Of a DNA stretch of 40,515 nucleotides, positions 26,763 through 35,051 are shown piece by piece (position 1 is the first letter of the stretch; every line of letters begins with the position of its first letter). Both the position numbers and the translations under genes were made by a program. Location: the NCBI GenBank assembly GCA_037444075.1, contig JBBIND010000035.1:1-40515 (forward strand), given 5' to 3'. The notes under the pieces were generated by a model. It saw nothing but the letters and a program-made list of their open reading frames with translations, had not been told where the DNA came from and ran no database searches. The stretch is from JBBIND01 sp037444075. Its GTDB lineage: Bacteria > Acidobacteriota > Terriglobia > Bryobacterales > Bryobacteraceae.

Positions 26763-28736
26763 TCAGTGGTAGCGCGGTTTCACGCTGTAGGGTTTGAGCT
26801 TCCCGCTGCTTAAGCCGTAGATGCGCGCGTGCGTTTGGCGCGCCGCTTCCACCAGGTCCGCATAGGGCAGGTCGATGACGTTGATGAAACCGTAGTTGAG
26901 GCGCTCGGCGTCGCTCGGCCGACCCGTCGGCAGGTTGTCCACCATCTGGAACCAATGCGTGCCGACGATGTGGGGATCCGCCGCCGAGTTTTCCACGTAG
27001 TAACGGTAGGCGATGCCGCGTTCACGGTAATCCTTCACCTTGTGCACGTTGTAGAAGAGTCCCTGCAAGCCGCGTCCCGGGGTGCAGGCGGTGAATTCAC
27101 CAATCATGACGGGGCGCCCGGACAGCTCTGATTGACGCCTTACCAGGTCCGCATCCGGCGCGAATGACGCCGAATAGATATTGATGCTGAAGACGTCGAA
27201 AATGGAGTGCAGTTTCACCCACCGTTCATCCGGACGCCCGGCAAAACGAATGCCAAGGTTGAGGTGGTTCGGGTCGTGCCGGCGGATGGCTGCGTGGACT
27301 GTCTCGAAATACTTGCGACCCGCCTCGAACAGGAAATCCTCCTTGATACGCGCCGCGTTTCCGGGATTGTCCGCGAGCATCTGTTTCAGCTTCGCCTGCG
27401 TGGCGCTAGGCTCGGGGTCCGCCAGGACCATCTCCGCGAAAGACTGAAGAGCGCCGAAATCGCGTGCCCAGCGCGGTTCGTTGCCAATGAACCAGCCGAT
27501 GAGATTGGCATCGTCCTTGAGCGGAACCACTTGACGGCGCGCCGCCGCCTCCACGTTTTCCTCAAACTCCTTGGAGAACACGTCCGGGAAGTCATACGGG
27601 AACGGGAAAGTCTTGCGCGTTGTCCAACCCGAGAGCGGCAATACGTACGGCATGCGGCTGTTGACCGCCAGGTCTCTGTCGGACCAGTTGGCCACCGTGT
27701 TGAAGCCCCAATTGCGCAGGCGCGCCAGGATGTTCTCAGTCCACTTGCGCTCCCACCCGTCTCCGTAGCGCCGCATGATGTTCCAGACGTAGTAGGAGAC
27801 GACTCTGCCTTCGGTCAGCCACGCGGGACCGGGCGGCGGTAGTTGCTCGTAAAGGAACTCACGCCGCCGCACGTCCGTCCCGAAGCTCGACTGTTGGTAG
27901 CCCACCAGGTCCATCCCGGTTGAGAAGAACGGGTGCCCGTGCGGGTCCACCAACATCCAGCGCCCGTCGACGCGTTCGGTGCGGAAGAAGCCCGTGGCTT
28001 TCCGCTTCCGCGAGGCGTCCCCGCCGAGCTCGCAAAAAGGATAGGAGACCGGCTTCAGTTGGTCGGCAGCCCAAAGTTTACGCAGTTGTTCGTCGTTGTG
28101 CGCTTTGTCGTCCCAATTTTCCGGGATCCACTGGCCATAGCGGTCAATCAGTGGTTTCCTGTCCAGGATGTCGTCGGTGGGAACCTCTTCCGTGAGCGTG
28201 AATTCGTACAAGGTGAACTGCGCAGGCGCCGCAGGATAGCGCATCCTGAACACCACTTCTTCAACCTTCTCAAAGGTGAACAACCGCTGCGGCCAGACTT
28301 TGTAGCCCACCGGCAGCATCGGGACCATTGCGCGCGTTTGCACAAATGCGTCAAATGGGATCACGCCGCGAATGCGGATGCCGGGGAGGGGCTCGGTGAT
28401 GAAGAGCCTGGTCTGCTTTCCGTCGCCGAAGCCGACGGCAATCATCTCGAGGCTGCTCGCGTGAAACGTGTAGCGGACGGCGCGATACTTCGACCAATCC
28501 GATGGCCAGCCCATCGCCCGCACGGGAATCCTCAGTTCGAGGTCGCCGGGAGCATAAGGAAACGTAATTGTCAGGCTCTTGTCTTCTTTGCTCAGGAACG
28601 CCGCAGGGCCATTGGAGGTGAAGCGCTTCAATGATCCTTCATCAAGTGACGCAAGCAGATTTATCTCCGCCTTCAGCGCCGCCGGCTGCGCAAACAAGCC
28701 AGCGGCGAGCAACATAGCAGTCCAGGTGGTTTTCAT
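26763..28736 (-). CDS. Secreted GH50/beta-agarase-like glycoside hydrolase, second copy
   Basis: 657 residues with a signal peptide (MKTTWTAMLLAAGLFAQPAA). The architecture is that of the neighbour at 24849: beta-rich N-terminal half, then a barrel beginning GFFRTERVDGRWMLVDPHGH, with candidate acid/base Glu420 in WFIGNEPRW, nucleophile Glu547 in VMIGEFTACTPG, and a C-terminal RLNYGFINVIDLPYADLVEA. The two proteins are clearly related but diverged throughout, so the duplication is old. It lies 53 bases downstream of the VOC-protein gene on the same strand and may share its transcript, with a hairpin between them. The substrate is unknown; acting on two linkages or chain lengths of one polymer is a reasonable guess. 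Confidence 0.82.
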   Translation of the reverse strand: MKTTWTAMLLAAGLFAQPAALKAEINLLASLDEGSLKRFTSNGPAAFLSKEDKSLTITFPYAPGDLELRIPVRAMGWPSDWSKYRAVRYTFHASSLEMIAVGFGDGKQTRLFITEPLPGIRIRGVIPFDAFVQTRAMVPMLPVGYKVWPQRLFTFEKVEEVVFRMRYPAAPAQFTLYEFTLTEEVPTDDILDRKPLIDRYGQWIPENWDDKAHNDEQLRKLWAADQLKPVSYPFCELGGDASRKRKATGFFRTERVDGRWMLVDPHGHPFFSTGMDLVGYQQSSFGTDVRRREFLYEQLPPPGPAWLTEGRVVSYYVWNIMRRYGDGWERKWTENILARLRNWGFNTVANWSDRDLAVNSRMPYVLPLSGWTTRKTFPFPYDFPDVFSKEFEENVEAAARRQVVPLKDDANLIGWFIGNEPRWARDFGALQSFAEMVLADPEPSATQAKLKQMLADNPGNAARIKEDFLFEAGRKYFETVHAAIRRHDPNHLNLGIRFAGRPDERWVKLHSIFDVFSINIYSASFAPDADLVRRQSELSGRPVMIGEFTACTPGRGLQGLFYNVHKVKDYRERGIAYRYYVENSAADPHIVGTHWFQMVDNLPTGRPSDAERLNYGFINVIDLPYADLVEAARQTHARIYGLSSGKLKPYSVKPRYH

Positions 28737-28765
28737 GTCCTTGTGACCCTTCTTTGAGTCAGGCT

Positions 28766-28782
28766 ATCCCGCTCTGCGGGAT
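28766..28782 (-). promoter_or_regulatory. Hairpin between the VOC gene and the GH50-like gene
   Basis: Perfect 7-bp stem, ATCCCGC 28766-28772 with GCGGGAT 28776-28782, and a 3-base loop. It starts 7 bases after the VOC stop and precedes the GH50-like ATG by about 30 bases. It may reduce readthrough or protect mRNA ends. No U-run follows. Confidence 0.45.
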
Positions 28783-28789
28783 GCTCCGT

Positions 28790-29785
28790 TCACTTGAAGT
28801 TCCAGAGCAGTTCGATGTCAATGCCGCCGATGGCGTGAGTGTCGTGATAGGCGAATCGCCCTGAACCCGGCTTGCCGGCGTCGCCCCATGCCCCTGCCAT
28901 GCTCAAGGGAAATCCGAGAGAGTTCCAGCGGGCGATGGCAGCATCCATGTCCTCCACCTGAAACGCTATGTGGTGCACGCCCTCGCCGTGCTTCTCCAAG
29001 TGCTCCAGATAAACGTCCGGCCCCTTGAGCGAGAGAATCCACTCGTAGGGCACCTTGCCATGCCGCTGCCAGCCCAACTGCATCTCGAATTGTCCAGGCT
29101 TTCCCCGGTAGATGAGATCCCGTAGCGGCGTTTGCGTCACTGTGAATTCGGGAAACCCCAGCTTGGCCCAGTAACGTGACACGGGACCGAAGCCGCGGAC
29201 GGCGAATGCGTACTGCGTGATGCGGGGGCCTCTCTCGCCTACTGCCGGCAGGGCCAGGGGCCCGGGTCTTTCCGGAGACGGCAGGTGCAGTAGCCCCAGC
29301 ACGTACTTGCCTTCCTTCTCCGTGTCCAGGAAGGCATAACGGATCGTGCCGTTGCTGTTCGTCATGATGCCGCTTTGCAGCACCCCAACTCCGAGCGAGC
29401 GCATCCTCGCCAGTTCAGCGTCGTAAGCCTGAGCCGTCGGCACCAGATGCACCAGGCTGAAGACGCCGTTGCCGTGGCGTTTCAGGAAATCGGTGAAGGC
29501 ATTGTTCCCGCCGAGCGGCTGCACCCAGTGGACGCCTGTTTCGCCCAGCATGCCTCCCGCCACGCGCACCGGGATGGAAACCGGCTTGCCGCGGTATTCG
29601 GCCTCCGTGATCTCCCCGTCCCCCATCTCCAGGACGGTACCGAAGCCGGCCTTCCGCCAGCCCTCGACCACGGGTTTTATGTCGTCCACCACCCACACCA
29701 AACGGTCCACGCGCTGGTAGAAGTCAGGCAACTGGGCAAAGGCGGCTATCGTGCTGGAAAGCAAAGCGACAAGAGCTTTCTTCAT
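28790..29785 (-). CDS. Secreted protein with two VOC (glyoxalase/bleomycin-resistance) domains
   Basis: 331 residues with a signal peptide (MKKALVALLSSTIAAFAQ). Two vicinal-oxygen-chelate-type modules follow, at about 20-165 (RVDRLVWVVDDIKPVVEGWR, then VLQSGIMTNSNGTIRYAFLD) and 185-325 (ITQYAFAVRGFGPVSRYWAK, then HGEGVHHIAFQVEDMDAAI and a final IDIELLWNF). VOC proteins include metal-dependent isomerases, dioxygenases and binding proteins; the reaction here cannot be named. Export is unusual for VOC enzymes. A TATACT hexamer lies six bases before the ATG, suggesting a leaderless message. The GH50-like gene follows 53 bases later and may be co-expressed. Confidence 0.85.
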   Translation of the reverse strand: MKKALVALLSSTIAAFAQLPDFYQRVDRLVWVVDDIKPVVEGWRKAGFGTVLEMGDGEITEAEYRGKPVSIPVRVAGGMLGETGVHWVQPLGGNNAFTDFLKRHGNGVFSLVHLVPTAQAYDAELARMRSLGVGVLQSGIMTNSNGTIRYAFLDTEKEGKYVLGLLHLPSPERPGPLALPAVGERGPRITQYAFAVRGFGPVSRYWAKLGFPEFTVTQTPLRDLIYRGKPGQFEMQLGWQRHGKVPYEWILSLKGPDVYLEHLEKHGEGVHHIAFQVEDMDAAIARWNSLGFPLSMAGAWGDAGKPGSGRFAYHDTHAIGGIDIELLWNFK

Positions 29786-29791
29786 ACCCCG

Positions 29792-29797
29792 AGTATA
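29792..29797 (-). promoter_or_regulatory. -10 box abutting the VOC-protein start codon
   Basis: TATACT on the minus strand (29797-29792), inside the palindrome GAGTATACTC, with six bases to ATG 29785. This implies leaderless transcription. The -35 region is not recognisable. Confidence 0.4.
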
Positions 29798-29862
29798 CTC
29801 TTCGCCCTGCCGTGCCGAAGGCCCGCGGAATGGCTTCCGGTGACTTCAGAAAAGGACGGGAA

Positions 29863-29877
29863 GTCTGACTGTCAGAC
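29863..29877. terminator. Short palindrome after the glycosyltransferase-methyltransferase gene
   Basis: GTCTGAC (29863-29869), T, GTCAGAC (29871-29877). It begins 21 bases past the stop of the minus-strand fusion gene and lies 66 bases upstream of the VOC promoter. It could be a weak terminator or an operator; the single-base spacer favours a protein-binding site. Confidence 0.35.
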
Positions 29878-29898
29878 GCGTCGATGAGCTCAACGAAC

Positions 29899-31323
29899 TT
29901 ACGGCCTGCGCCCGATGGCGATGATCGAAAGAGGCGCCCACGGCAGGTACCGGTCTATCTTTCGCCACAGCCAGACCATGCTGTTATATCTCTTCATGGC
30001 CCACAGGCTGAGTTTCCGCCTGCGCAGTAACTTTCCGGCCAAGCACCAGCCAGGCGTTGAGACGCGGTTGAAATCCAGTACCCGCTCCACTTGAAAGCCC
30101 GCCTCCTGCATACGCTGGCGCAGGTGATCGCGGCTGTAGCGGCGACGGTGATCCACCGCTTCGTCCAGAGAACCAAACAGGCCTGGCAGGTGCGGTACCA
30201 GCACGACTGCCCTCCCGCCCGGGCGTAGCGTGGCGAACAGATGCCGGAGGGCCGCCAGGTCATCCTCGATGTGCTCCAACACATTCAGGCACACCACCGT
30301 GTCGAAACAGCCTTCCAGCGGAGCAACTTGACCGCCGTCGCTGAAGTCGCACAAGCGGACCTGCAGGTTCGGCCGGTGCTGCAGCAGGTTCTTCAGCCGG
30401 GAGAGGTGTTCGGTGTTGATGTCGGTCGCCACGTAGAGTTCGCGGCGCCGGGCCAGATGCCGCGTCAGATTGCCCACCCCTGCTCCTATCTCGAGGACCC
30501 GCCGGCCGAGCCACGGTTGAACCTGCTCAGCCAGCCAACGGTTGAAGTTGGGCGCGCAGGCCATGGCTTCCAGCACTTCCGGGCCGGATTCTTTATGCAG
30601 GTCCGAAGTGAACCAGAACCGCAGAATGACCCCGATGGCAGCGACGCCGTCCATCAGTCCGATCTTCTTGCCTTCCTCATAGGTGCGTCCGTGGTAGCTG
30701 ATGGGTGTTTCGTAAATGCGCGCCTCCCGCTTGGCCAGCTTGATGGTGATCTCCGGCTCGAAGCCGAACCGGTTGCAGCGCAACGGGATGCTCTTGAGCA
30801 GGGACATCCGGCAAGCCTTGTAGCAGGTTTCCATGTCCGTCAGGTTGAGGTCCGCGGCAAGGTTGGTCAGTCCCGTCAGCAAGCCGTTGCCTAGCGCGTG
30901 CCAGAAGTACAGTACGCGGCGCTCCCCGGCCGGCAGAAAACGGGACCCGAACACGGCGTCCGCGCGTCCCTCCAGAATGGGCGTCAGCAGTTTGCCGTAT
31001 TCCCGCGGGTCGTACTCGAGGTCGGCGTCCTGGATAATGGCGAACTCGCCGCGCGCCTCGGCGATTGCTGTGCGTATGGCCGCGCCCTTGCCGCGGTTGC
31101 GAGGATGCCTCAGCAGGCGAACGGCGCCGTCCCATTTGCCGATCACCTCCTGCACGGCGCCGGCCGAATCGTCGTTGGAGCCATCGTCGACGACGATCAC
31201 TTCGCGCCGCAGACCCGCGGGCAAAGGCGCATCCATCACGCGGTCGAGGACCGCGACGATGTACTCCTCCTCGTTGTACAGAGGCACCAGTATACTGAGC
31301 AGGGAACCGTGCTCAGGGCTCAT
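29899..31323 (-). CDS. Fused family-2 glycosyltransferase and SAM-dependent methyltransferase
   Basis: 474 residues from ATG 31323; the frame is open further upstream, but that part lies in the divergent gene. Residues 8-235 form a GT-A glycosyltransferase of the dolichol-phosphate-mannose-synthase type: LSILVPLYNEEEYIVAVLDR, VIVVDDGSNDDS, NRGKGAAIRTAI and the metal motif QDADLEYDP (98-106). Residues 255-450 form a class I methyltransferase with the SAM loop LEIGAGVGNLTRHLA (277-291) and VVCLNVLEHIEDD. The C-terminal tail has a W-R-rich region. It probably moves a sugar onto a polyprenyl carrier and methylates a related product, though both substrates are unknown. Two overlapping TACAAT boxes sit 3-8 bases before the ATG. 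Confidence 0.88.
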   Translation of the reverse strand: MSPEHGSLLSILVPLYNEEEYIVAVLDRVMDAPLPAGLRREVIVVDDGSNDDSAGAVQEVIGKWDGAVRLLRHPRNRGKGAAIRTAIAEARGEFAIIQDADLEYDPREYGKLLTPILEGRADAVFGSRFLPAGERRVLYFWHALGNGLLTGLTNLAADLNLTDMETCYKACRMSLLKSIPLRCNRFGFEPEITIKLAKREARIYETPISYHGRTYEEGKKIGLMDGVAAIGVILRFWFTSDLHKESGPEVLEAMACAPNFNRWLAEQVQPWLGRRVLEIGAGVGNLTRHLARRRELYVATDINTEHLSRLKNLLQHRPNLQVRLCDFSDGGQVAPLEGCFDTVVCLNVLEHIEDDLAALRHLFATLRPGGRAVVLVPHLPGLFGSLDEAVDHRRRYSRDHLRQRMQEAGFQVERVLDFNRVSTPGWCLAGKLLRRRKLSLWAMKRYNSMVWLWRKIDRYLPWAPLSIIAIGRRP

Positions 31324-31326
31324 GCC

Positions 31327-31337
31327 ATTGTATTGTA
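31327..31337 (-). promoter_or_regulatory. Overlapping -10 boxes in a 30-base divergent intergenic region
   Basis: The minus strand reads TACAATACAAT (31337-31327), then GGC and ATG 31323. The distal hexamer leaves eight bases, so the message would be leaderless. The opposite gene starts at 31354, so its promoter or leader must overlap this site. Confidence 0.45.
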
Positions 31338-31353
31338 GAGAATTAGGAACCCT

Positions 31354-32382
31354 ATGAAACTCCACGTTTTTGCTGCTTTCTGCTGCGCTCTCCTCTGCGT
31401 CCCCGGGCTTTCTGCTCAAGCCACGCCGGCGGATCGCCCCGCGCAGGTGGAAGAAGGCCGGGACCACACTTCGGATCGGATCCTCAAAGCCATTGACGAT
31501 CTGATGTGGCACGTCAAGCTAGGCGACATTGCTGAAGTAGACAAGGTAGCCTACACCAGCCTGCCCGCCCGGCGCCAGCCCAACCCTACTGCTCAAGGCG
31601 CCGGCAATCCGCTTGTGATCCGGGCTTACACCTTCATTCCCAAGAACCTGGACCGCTCCCGCAAACATCCTTTGATCGTGCTGCCGCACGGCGGGGTCCA
31701 CAGCAACTTTGGAACTTCCTACGCCAGAATTGTCCGCGAGTTGATCGAGCAGGGCTACAGCATTATCGCGCCCGAGTACCGGGGAAGCACGGGCTACGGC
31801 GGCACCCTCTACCGGCAAATCGACTACGGCGGCTGGGAGAACGCTGACGTGCACGCCGGAAGAAACTGGATGCTCGAAACGCACGACTTCCTCGACAACC
31901 GCCGCGTCGGCATCATCGGCTGGAGCCACGGCGGGATGATCGCGCTCATGAACATCTTCGAGCACGCCAGCGATTATGCCTGCGCCTACGCCGGCGTCCC
32001 GGTCAGCGACTTGGTCGCGCGCATGGGGTACAAGTCGCAGAGTTACCGCGACCTGTTCTCAGCTTCCTACCACATTGGCAAAACAGCCCAACAGGACGTG
32101 CAGGAGTATCTGCGGCGCTCGCCCGTCTCACACGCCGCCAAGCTGGACACTCCACTGCTCATCCATACGACGACCAACGACGAAGACGTCAACGTGCTCG
32201 AAGTGGAACGGCTGATTGCCGCCCTCAAAGCCGAGGGCAAGAAATTCGAATACAAGATCTATAAGGACGCGCCCGGCGGGCACGCCTTCAACCGCATCGA
32301 CACCAAACTGGCGCGCGAATCGCGCCGCGAGATCTATCGCTTCCTGGCTCGCTACCTGAGGCCGGCCCGCCCGGCTGACTAA
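31354..32382 (+). CDS. Secreted alpha/beta hydrolase (prolyl-oligopeptidase-like)
   Basis: 342 residues with a signal peptide (MKLHVFAAFCCALLCVPGLSA). The alpha/beta hydrolase domain runs from about residue 85: HPLIVLPHGGVHSNFGTSY (oxyanion region), YRGSTGYGG, the nucleophile Ser191 in IIGWSHGGMIALM, the acid Asp near 281 in TTTNDEDVNVLEVE, and the His near 313 in DAPGGHAFNRID. This matches the catalytic half of S9 peptidases and related esterases, but there is no beta-propeller. It may be a peptidase or an esterase. GGAA lies six bases before the ATG. It shares a 30-base intergenic region with the divergent glycosyltransferase gene and converges on the S9 peptidase gene. Confidence 0.9.
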   Translation: MKLHVFAAFCCALLCVPGLSAQATPADRPAQVEEGRDHTSDRILKAIDDLMWHVKLGDIAEVDKVAYTSLPARRQPNPTAQGAGNPLVIRAYTFIPKNLDRSRKHPLIVLPHGGVHSNFGTSYARIVRELIEQGYSIIAPEYRGSTGYGGTLYRQIDYGGWENADVHAGRNWMLETHDFLDNRRVGIIGWSHGGMIALMNIFEHASDYACAYAGVPVSDLVARMGYKSQSYRDLFSASYHIGKTAQQDVQEYLRRSPVSHAAKLDTPLLIHTTTNDEDVNVLEVERLIAALKAEGKKFEYKIYKDAPGGHAFNRIDTKLARESRREIYRFLARYLRPARPAD

Positions 32383-32398
32383 AGTCCGGCGCAGTCCG

Positions 32399-34489
32399 CT
32401 AAGGCGCGGGAGCGCCCAGGTACTTCTTCAGCCAGCTGAGGAGTTCCTCGTAGAAGTAACGGCTGTCCTCACCACGCAGAATCCAGTGGTTTGCGTCCGG
32501 GAAAACCACCAGGCGGCTGGGAATCTGTAACCGTTGCAGAACGCTCCAGTTCTCGAGCGTCTGGTTGAGCGGCACGCGATAGTCACTCTCGCCGATGGTC
32601 AGCAGAATGGGCGTGCGGAAGCGCTTCGCGTAGCGGATGGGATTCTGCTCCCGCCACACCTTGCCCTGTTCCCATACCGGTCCGCCGTTGTTCACCTCGC
32701 GGTGATAGATGATATCGCTGGTGCCCCACTGCGACTCGAGGTTGATGAGTCCGGCGTGGCTGTAGAGGCACTTGTAGCGCGTGGTGGTGGCTTGCAGCCA
32801 GTTGGCCAGGTGCCCGCCGTAGCTGGCGCCGCCTGCCGCCTGGCGTGAGGCATCAATGAACGGGAAGCGGCGGATGGCTTCGTCGGCGGCTTCATTGAGT
32901 TCGTTGCCCGGGCCCCGCAACGGGTCGTTCTGGATGGCCTGAGCGAACTTCTCGCCGAAACCCGTCGAACCGGTGTAGTTGGTCAGCAGCACTACGTAGC
33001 CCGGCGAGCTGAGCAGGTGATAGTTCCAACGCAGCACCAACTGGTCCCTGAACATGGTGTGCGGGCCGCCGTGAATGAACAGCACCAGCGGGTATTTCTT
33101 CTTCTCGTCGAAGCCCGGCGGCAGGGCAATCATGTTGTGAATCTGCTTGCCGGCTTTGGAGGTGAACCAGAAATGGCGAACCGGCTGCCAGTCGATCTCG
33201 CTTGCGCGCTCGGTGTTGAAGTTTGTGAGCAGCTTGTGCTCGCCCGAGGCGGGGTCAATGCGGACCACCTCAGGAGGGTTCACGGCGCTTTCCCAATTGG
33301 CCACCAGCAACGGAGCATTGTTCGCTCCACCCGCATCGAGGCCGGTGTAAACGCCCAGGGTCATGTCGCGGACCAAGCTCACCACGCCGCCTTCAGCGGA
33401 CAGGCGATACAACTTCTCATGCCCCGCGTCCTCGGCCAGCAGAAAGATCGTCCGGCTGTCCGGCGATATGACGAAACTCCCCGGCGAGCGGTCAAAACCG
33501 GACGTCAGCAGCTTGGGTTGACCTTGCCTCGGCCAAGGCAGGCGGGCAATGCGGTCCAGATTGTAGACCTTGTCGTTGTTGGGGTTGAACACCGCGTAGA
33601 GGGCGTTCCCGTCCGGGCTGAAGACAGGGTTTGAGTAGCTGTCCTTGCCCGTCGTCAACTGGCCCGGCTCGCCTCCCTCGGCGGGTGACTGGAACAGCTG
33701 CGTGATCGTATTCGAGTGCGCCGTGGCCGTGCGGTTTGTCACGGCGGCGAACACAACGGATTTCCCATCCGGCGCCCAAACGGCTTTGAAATCGTTGCCG
33801 GTCGCCGTGAAGGGCGCGTCAAATCCGGCGCTTGAAGCGAGTTTGGTGCCCGCCAGGAGGTTGCGGGCAGTGGCGCCCGGCTCCACCGGTTGGACGTAGA
33901 GGCTCAGTTTCCGGTCGTCCAGCCAGCGGTCCCAGTAACGGATGGGGAAGCTTTCGTAGACGCGCGCCCGATACTTGCGCGCCTTGCGCTCGGCAGCCGC
34001 CTTCTTGTTGGCCTCGTCATCGGCAGCCCCCGGAAATACGTTGCTCGAAAACAGCATCTGCTTTCCGTCCGGACTCCAGCGGGGCGCCGCCGCGCCCGTA
34101 CTGAGGCCCGTCAAGCGCCACGCTTCGCCCCCGTCAATGACGTTGAGTACGTAAACCTGGTTCTCTTCGTCGCCCTCGCGCTTGGCGATGAAAGCGATGC
34201 GGCGGCTGTCAGGGCTCCAATCGACGTCGCTTTCGCTGCCCTTGGTTGCGGTCAGACGCCGCGGCGCCGCGCTGCCGTCCGCGGGCACAAGCCACAAATC
34301 CGAAACCTGGTCCTTGCTATCGTAGGCCGGTTCGGTCACCGAAAACACAACCCACTTGCCGTCTGGGCTGGCTTTGGGCGCGCCTACCCGTTTCAACAGC
34401 CACATGGTTTCGTGGGTGAGAGGCTGTTTGGCGGCGCTCCAGGCCGGTTGGCACAAAATCGCCGCCAGGACAAGAAATATCCGGATCAT
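32399..34489 (-). CDS. Secreted S9-family peptidase (prolyl oligopeptidase/acylaminoacyl peptidase type)
   Basis: 696 residues with a signal peptide (MIRIFLVLAAILCQPAWSAA). Residues about 25-430 form a beta-propeller with repeated SPDG/SPDS blades (GAPKASPDGKWVVFSV, VDWSPDSRRIAFIA, PRWSPDGKQMLFSS, PVFSPDGNALYAVF). The peptidase domain follows from about 440: LVLFIHGGPHTMF, TGSTGFGEKFAQAI, the nucleophile in AGGASYGGHLANW, the acid in IGESDYRVPLNQT and the His in PDANHWIL. It would cleave peptides in the periplasm or outside the cell. A TATAGT hexamer ends seven bases before ATG 34489, while GGAGG lies further upstream, so a leaderless message is possible. Convergent with the hydrolase gene, 16 bases apart. 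Confidence 0.94.
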   Translation of the reverse strand: MIRIFLVLAAILCQPAWSAAKQPLTHETMWLLKRVGAPKASPDGKWVVFSVTEPAYDSKDQVSDLWLVPADGSAAPRRLTATKGSESDVDWSPDSRRIAFIAKREGDEENQVYVLNVIDGGEAWRLTGLSTGAAAPRWSPDGKQMLFSSNVFPGAADDEANKKAAAERKARKYRARVYESFPIRYWDRWLDDRKLSLYVQPVEPGATARNLLAGTKLASSAGFDAPFTATGNDFKAVWAPDGKSVVFAAVTNRTATAHSNTITQLFQSPAEGGEPGQLTTGKDSYSNPVFSPDGNALYAVFNPNNDKVYNLDRIARLPWPRQGQPKLLTSGFDRSPGSFVISPDSRTIFLLAEDAGHEKLYRLSAEGGVVSLVRDMTLGVYTGLDAGGANNAPLLVANWESAVNPPEVVRIDPASGEHKLLTNFNTERASEIDWQPVRHFWFTSKAGKQIHNMIALPPGFDEKKKYPLVLFIHGGPHTMFRDQLVLRWNYHLLSSPGYVVLLTNYTGSTGFGEKFAQAIQNDPLRGPGNELNEAADEAIRRFPFIDASRQAAGGASYGGHLANWLQATTTRYKCLYSHAGLINLESQWGTSDIIYHREVNNGGPVWEQGKVWREQNPIRYAKRFRTPILLTIGESDYRVPLNQTLENWSVLQRLQIPSRLVVFPDANHWILRGEDSRYFYEELLSWLKKYLGAPAP

Positions 34490-34496
34490 ACTGGCG

Positions 34497-34502
34497 ACTA
34501 TA
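34497..34502 (-). promoter_or_regulatory. -10 box abutting the S9 peptidase start codon
   Basis: TATAGT on the minus strand (34502-34497) with seven bases to ATG 34489. Further upstream, CCGGAG 34514-34519 and CTCCGG 34522-34527 form an inverted repeat between the divergent genes, a possible operator. Confidence 0.38.
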
Positions 34503-34560
34503 GCACCTCCACCCCGGAGCCCTCCGGTGAAGACTCCGCTAGACTGAGCAAGGGGGAAGC

Positions 34561-35019
34561 ATGACGTTCAAGCTGCAAGTGGAAGGTTTTCGTGAGGGGG
34601 ACTTCATCCCGAAACGACATACTTGTGAAGGCGAGGACCTCTCGCCGGCCATGCGTTGGAGTGATCCGCCGGTCACCACCAAGGGTTTTGCGCTGATTGT
34701 GGACGACCCCGACGCTCCGGCAGGCGTATGGAACCACTGGCTCCTGTGGGACATCCCGGCGGACTTACTGAGCCTCGAGGCTGCATGGCGGAAAGGCGCC
34801 GCCGGCGTCAGCGGAACGAATGACTTCGGGCGCCTTGGCTACGGCGGACCCTGCCCTCCCAAGGGCCACGGACCGCATCGCTACTACTTCCGGCTCTACG
34901 CGCTCGACGCAGAAACGCTGGGACTGGCTGAAGGCGCCCGGCGTGGAGCATTGGACGCCGCCTTGCAGGGACACATCCTCGCCGAGGCGCAGTACATGGG
35001 CCGCTACGAGCGCGCCTGA
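34561..35019 (+). CDS. YbhB/YbcL family (PEBP, Raf-kinase-inhibitor-like) protein
   Basis: 152 residues of the phosphatidylethanolamine-binding-protein fold. It shows the bacterial YbhB pattern: IPKRHTCEGEDLSPAMRWSD, FALIVDDPDAPAGVWNHWLL (the DPDxP and GxxxHW ligand-pocket elements), then GYGGPCPPKGHGPHRYYFRL. Length is standard. The molecular role of bacterial members is not settled. ATG 34561 is preceded by AAGGGGGAAG. No signal peptide, so it is cytoplasmic. The RraA-family gene follows 32 bases later, so the two probably form an operon. Confidence 0.95.
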   Translation: MTFKLQVEGFREGDFIPKRHTCEGEDLSPAMRWSDPPVTTKGFALIVDDPDAPAGVWNHWLLWDIPADLLSLEAAWRKGAAGVSGTNDFGRLGYGGPCPPKGHGPHRYYFRLYALDAETLGLAEGARRGALDAALQGHILAEAQYMGRYERA

Positions 35020-35051
35020 ACACTCAACTTACTCAGCTTACTGGAGGCAAT

